DNA of 9,625 nucleotides from an uncultured Lachnospiraceae bacterium. GTDB lineage: Bacteria > Bacillota > Clostridia > Lachnospirales > Lachnospiraceae. The stretch is from the NCBI GenBank assembly GCA_958405355.1, contig CATYEA010000062.1, forward strand, positions 1-9,625. Direction: 5' to 3'. The notes beneath the pieces were generated by a model. That model did not search any database and was not told the origin of the DNA. It was given only the letters and a program-made list of their open reading frames with translations. Shown here one piece after another: positions 6,622-9,625 of this stretch (positions are counted from its first letter, which is position 1; each line of letters begins with the position of its first letter). Position numbers and translations under genes: made by a program.

Positions 6622-8871
6622 GAAAAAACAGGAGTCAGGCCGCAGAAAATGTTTTTTGACAGTGGCAATGAGTTGGCGGCTTATGCGGCGAAACAGATAA
6701 ATTACCATGTCATGGGATATTATCCGATTACGCCGTCCACCCAGATTGCGGAAAATCTGGATGCCATGAAGGCGGAAGGGCTTCATGATATATCTCTGGT
6801 GGCTGCTGAGGGGGAACACAGTGCGGCGGGCATCTGCTATGGCGCTTCGGCTTGCGGCGGCCGGGTATTTAACGCGACCAGCGCCAATGGTCTTTTGTAT
6901 GCTTTGGAACAGCTTCCCGTCCAGTCGGGCACCCGGTTTCCGATGGTGATGAATGTGGCCTGCCGGACCGTTTCGGGGCCCCTCTCGATTAAGGGTGACC
7001 ACAGCGATATTATGTACGCCTTAAATACCGGATGGATCATCCTTTTTGCCGATACGCCTCAGGCGGTTTACGATATGAATATTTGCGGTTTAAAACTGGC
7101 GGAAAAAGTGAATCTGCCGGTGATTGTGGCCTTTGACGGTTTCTTTACAAGTCACCAGAAACGGCGCTGTATGGTTTTTGAATCGGATGAGGATGTTCGA
7201 AAATTTGTCGGCGAGCGGGAACCGGAGATAGATTTACTGGATATGGACCATCCGGTCACCATAGGTTCTTACATGAATGAGCCGGACATTATCAATAATA
7301 AATATCAGCTCCACCAGGCGATGAAGTCGGCAGCAAACTGGCTTCCGACCATTTATGAAGAATATGCTGAAATTTCCGGCAGGAACTACGGGCTTGTCCG
7401 GGAATGTCAGATGGAAGATGCGGAGATTGCCATTTTTATTCTTGGCTCTGCCTATCATACGGTTCGTTCTGCCGTGCATAAGCTTCGGGAAGAAGGAAAG
7501 AAGGTTGGTGTGTTTACGGTCAGTGTCCTTCGGCCTTTTCCGTCAGAAGCCTTATATGCGCTCTGTAAGAATGCAAAAACAATCATTGTTGCCGACAGGC
7601 AGGACAGCTACGGTGCAGGTGGCGGAAATATGACTCTGGAAATCAAAGCCATGCTTCAGGGCTTTGGTAAGGGGAATGATGATATTCGGGTACTCAGCCG
7701 GATTTATGGTCTTGGCGGCAAGGATTTTTATGCCGAAGATGCGGAAATGTTATTTCAGGAAGGGGAAAATCCAAGGGCCAAAGCCTTTGATTATATCGGT
7801 GTGTTTAAAGGCGTTGGCGGCCGGGAAGAAATGCGATATTATGAGCCGATTACGAAGGAGGCCGCTTCTCCGGGAATTATCCGCCGGAGCTTGAATCCGG
7901 AAAATGGTCACGTTCAGATTGAAAATGCCCGGATTAATGAATTGACAGTCATGCCGAAACGGCTCAGTCCGGGCCACGGAGCCTGTCCGGGCTGCGGTAT
8001 TCCGGTGAATGTAAATCTTTTATTAAAGGGAATTGAAGGCCATGTGGTAGTGCTTTTCCAGACGGGCTGCGGCATGGTGGTGACGACCGGTTATCCGAAA
8101 ACATCCTTTAAAGTGCCTTATATTCACAATTTGTTCCAGAACGGTGCGGCAACCTTATCCGGTGTGGTGGAAATGTTCAAGCAGCGTCAGAAACGGGGTG
8201 AATATCCGGAAGGCGATATTACCTTTGTCATGGTCAGCGGTGACGGCGGCATGGATATCGGTCTGGGTTCGGCCATTGGCGCGGCCCTTCGGGGAAGCCA
8301 TTTGATTTTGTTAGAGTATGATAACGGCGGCTATATGAATACAGGTTATCAGTTGTCCTATTCTACCCCGATGGGAGCCAAAAGCTCTACTTCCCATGTG
8401 GGGCCGGAGCAGTATGGAAAGACATTTTTCCATAAAGATACGGCGGCAATCATGGCGGCTACAGGAATGCCTTATGTGGCGACAGCCGCCGAGTCCAATC
8501 CGGCAGATTTTGTGAAAAAGGCGGCGAAAGCCCAGGTTTATGCTAAATCCGAAGGAATGGCTTATATCCGTGCATTATCGGCCTGCCCACTAAATTGGTC
8601 AGATAAACCGGAAAATGAACGGACAGTTATCGGGAAGGCTGTGGATTGCTGTTATTTTCCACTCTATGAAGTGGAAAAAGGCCAGACCACATTGAGCTAT
8701 AATCCGGAAAAGGCAAATAAAAAAATTCCGGTGATCGACTGGCTGGCAATGATGGGCCGGACCCGTCATTTGGAAAAGCCCCAGTATCGGGGGGTTGTCG
8801 AAAATATTCAAAAGGAAATCGATCGACGGTGGGAACGGCTGAAAGCCCTTTCCGACCATCCGTTGTTATAA
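6616..8871 (+). CDS. 2-oxoacid:ferredoxin oxidoreductase, fused alpha-beta subunit
   Basis: This is the catalytic part of the same enzyme, with alpha (about 10-400) and beta (about 445-700) fused. The alpha part has YYPITPST (35-42), the substrate and thiamine diphosphate edge of PFOR-type enzymes, then AAEGEHSAAG (63-72), GDHSD (127-131) and FDGFFTSH (173-180), very close to pyruvate:ferredoxin oxidoreductases. The beta part has CPGCG (Cys457, Cys460), TGC (Cys485) and SACP (Cys657), the four ligands expected for the cluster next to the cofactor, and the thiamine diphosphate motif GDGG (542-545) through YDNGGYMNTG (568-577). Together with the gamma-delta protein all four subunit functions are present. 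Pyruvate is the leading substrate because of the PFOR-like alpha part, but a branched or other oxoacid remains possible; the usual TSSQG stretch reads TSANG here. A Lys/Arg-rich C-terminal tail (about 700-751) follows the beta fold. The stop is 25 bases before rubrerythrin. Confidence 0.93.
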   Translation: MMEKTGVRPQKMFFDSGNELAAYAAKQINYHVMGYYPITPSTQIAENLDAMKAEGLHDISLVAAEGEHSAAGICYGASACGGRVFNATSANGLLYALEQLPVQSGTRFPMVMNVACRTVSGPLSIKGDHSDIMYALNTGWIILFADTPQAVYDMNICGLKLAEKVNLPVIVAFDGFFTSHQKRRCMVFESDEDVRKFVGEREPEIDLLDMDHPVTIGSYMNEPDIINNKYQLHQAMKSAANWLPTIYEEYAEISGRNYGLVRECQMEDAEIAIFILGSAYHTVRSAVHKLREEGKKVGVFTVSVLRPFPSEALYALCKNAKTIIVADRQDSYGAGGGNMTLEIKAMLQGFGKGNDDIRVLSRIYGLGGKDFYAEDAEMLFQEGENPRAKAFDYIGVFKGVGGREEMRYYEPITKEAASPGIIRRSLNPENGHVQIENARINELTVMPKRLSPGHGACPGCGIPVNVNLLLKGIEGHVVVLFQTGCGMVVTTGYPKTSFKVPYIHNLFQNGAATLSGVVEMFKQRQKRGEYPEGDITFVMVSGDGGMDIGLGSAIGAALRGSHLILLEYDNGGYMNTGYQLSYSTPMGAKSSTSHVGPEQYGKTFFHKDTAAIMAATGMPYVATAAESNPADFVKKAAKAQVYAKSEGMAYIRALSACPLNWSDKPENERTVIGKAVDCCYFPLYEVEKGQTTLSYNPEKANKKIPVIDWLAMMGRTRHLEKPQYRGVVENIQKEIDRRWERLKALSDHPLL

Positions 8872-8896
8872 ATTTTAAAATTCAGGAGGAATAATT

Positions 8897-9514
8897 ATGG
8901 ATTTCAGAGAAAGTGAAACAATGAAAAATTTAATGCGGGCTTTTGCAGGAGAAAGCCAGGCAAGAAACCGTTACACCATGGCGGCTTCCCAGGCCAAGGC
9001 CAATGGTTTATACGTTATTGAGACCGTATTTACCTTTACGGCTGACCAGGAAAAAGAGCATGCCAAATTATTTTACAGCCATTTGAAAGATATGGCCGGG
9101 GAGACCATTGCCATTGACGGCGGCTATCCGGTGGATATTGACCCGGAAATGTCCAGGCTGCTCCGTATGGCCCAGCACAATGAATTAGAAGAATTCGATG
9201 ATGTGTACAAACATTTCGGTGATACGGCAAAACAGGAAGGTTTCGCTCAGATTGGAAATCTCTTTCATAACATTGCTGCCATTGAGAAAACCCATGCAGA
9301 CCGTTTTGAGCATTTTGCTCAGCTCATGGAACAGGGAAAACTTTTTGTAGCCGATGAAGAAACGGCCTGGATGTGCTTAAACTGCGGACATATCGCTTAC
9401 GGTAAGGAAGCGCCGAAGGCCTGCCCGGTATGCCAGCATAATCAGGGCTATTTCATTCGCCAGGTCATGGCGCCATTTGACTTCTCACAGGTTCGCTGCC
9501 GCTGCGGCTGCTAA
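8897..9514 (+). CDS. rbr: Rubrerythrin with a Cys-rich C-terminal tail
   Basis: Rubrerythrin is a cytoplasmic peroxidase of anaerobes that reduces hydrogen peroxide using electrons from rubredoxin or related carriers. The N-terminal four-helix ferritin-like domain (1 to about 145) shows the diiron ligands Glu19, Glu52 with His55 (EKEH), Glu96, Glu99, and Glu130 with His133 (EKTH). The rubredoxin-like domain (about 157-188) has Cys160, Cys163 (CLNC) and Cys176, Cys179 (CPVC). After the usual end of the fold about 15 more residues follow, ending in CRCGC (Cys201, 203, 205), which is not a standard rubrerythrin ending. AGGAGGA (8884-8890) is an excellent ribosome binding site, seven bases from the ATG. 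The short gap allows co-transcription with the oxidoreductase; a separate promoter inside the preceding gene is possible but none is convincing. Confidence 0.96.
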   Translation: MDFRESETMKNLMRAFAGESQARNRYTMAASQAKANGLYVIETVFTFTADQEKEHAKLFYSHLKDMAGETIAIDGGYPVDIDPEMSRLLRMAQHNELEEFDDVYKHFGDTAKQEGFAQIGNLFHNIAAIEKTHADRFEHFAQLMEQGKLFVADEETAWMCLNCGHIAYGKEAPKACPVCQHNQGYFIRQVMAPFDFSQVRCRCGC

Positions 9515-9548
9515 CTGGCTTTGTTATCTTTAATGACTGTTAAATAAG

Positions 9549-9588
9549 ATACAGGGAACGGCAGAAAACGTCTGCCGTTCCCTTGTAT
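9549..9588 (+). terminator. Long hairpin after rubrerythrin, probable terminator with a poor T-tract
   Basis: A perfect 12-bp stem pairs 9554-9565 with 9571-9582 around a five-base loop; it extends through A9553-T9583, one bulged T, and four more pairs (9549-9552 with 9585-9588). The 3' side continues as TTGTATTC rather than a run of T, so termination may be inefficient, or the hairpin may protect the 3' end of the message. It starts 34 bases after the rubrerythrin stop. The remaining bases to the window end (9589-9625) are AT-rich and show no gene start. Confidence 0.55.
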
Positions 9589-9625
9589 TCAATCCGATTT
9601 TATTGTAACATAAACGGTAGAAAAT

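Noticed and set aside
8698..8703. Perfect TATAAT near the end of the alpha-beta gene, as a private rubrerythrin promoter
   Set aside because: It encodes Tyr-Asn within the coding frame, no acceptable -35 lies 16-18 bases upstream, and it is about 190 bases from the rubrerythrin start.
6616..8871. Indolepyruvate oxidoreductase (IorA) as the identity of the alpha-beta fusion
   Set aside because: IorA ends in a ferredoxin domain and pairs with a gamma-only IorB. Here the ferredoxin domain is on the gamma protein and the beta part has the four-Cys cluster ligands of PFOR-type enzymes.
9521..9550. TTGTTA and TAAGAT as a promoter for a gene beyond the window
   Set aside because: The 18-base spacing and four-of-six -10 match are weak, the long hairpin follows at once, and the next gene is not visible.
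1..9625. Very frequent CCGGA/TCCGG words, looking like an uptake or recognition sequence
   Set aside because: They fall almost all in coding regions where CCG is the favoured Pro codon and is often followed by Glu or Asp codons, or in ACC-GGA type pairs. No fixed orientation or spacing is seen.

Overview
The window looks like a chromosomal segment of a strictly anaerobic, low-to-moderate GC Gram-positive bacterium (Clostridia, probably a Lachnospiraceae-like gut or rumen organism). The reasons are AGGAGG-type ribosome binding sites, a ferredoxin-dependent 2-oxoacid oxidoreductase, rubrerythrin, and a very large 2-hydroxyacyl-CoA-dehydratase-activase-type iron-sulfur protein, all on the plus strand. 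The taxon is an inference from gene content. No rRNA, tRNA, CRISPR, insertion sequence or phage gene is visible.

Layout. (1) Positions 1-707 hold the 3' part of an oligopeptide/dipeptide/nickel-type ABC transporter ATPase whose start lies before the window. (2) Positions 708-901 are non-coding but rich in signals: a good extended -10 promoter (715-742), a leader able to form a long hairpin or H-type pseudoknot, an intrinsic terminator (827-863), and a poorly spaced ribosome binding site before the next gene. This is the layout of a transcription attenuator or riboswitch. (3) Positions 902-5281 encode a 1459-residue fusion of two activase (HgdC/BadF-type ATPase) modules, a Cys-cluster linker and two dehydratase/DUF2229-like modules. 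It ends at a strong terminator (5325-5369). (4) After a 27-bp imperfect palindrome (5399-5425), a two-gene operon encodes a four-function 2-oxoacid:ferredoxin oxidoreductase as two fusions: gamma-delta (5462-6619) and alpha-beta (6616-8871), with a 4-base overlap. (5) Rubrerythrin follows 25 bases later (8897-9514), then a long hairpin (9549-9588).

How the genes may work together. The oxidoreductase oxidises a 2-oxoacid with CoA and delivers low-potential electrons to ferredoxin. The large activase/dehydratase-like protein belongs to a class that takes electrons from ferredoxin or flavodoxin and uses ATP hydrolysis to push them to very low potential. Rubrerythrin removes peroxide and would protect these oxygen-sensitive clusters. 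The electron link between the oxidoreductase and the large protein is inferred from family knowledge and proximity. The strong terminator between them shows they are separate transcription units. The most interesting parts are the attenuator-like leader before the large protein, and the single-chain architecture of that protein, in which each normally dimeric partner appears twice.
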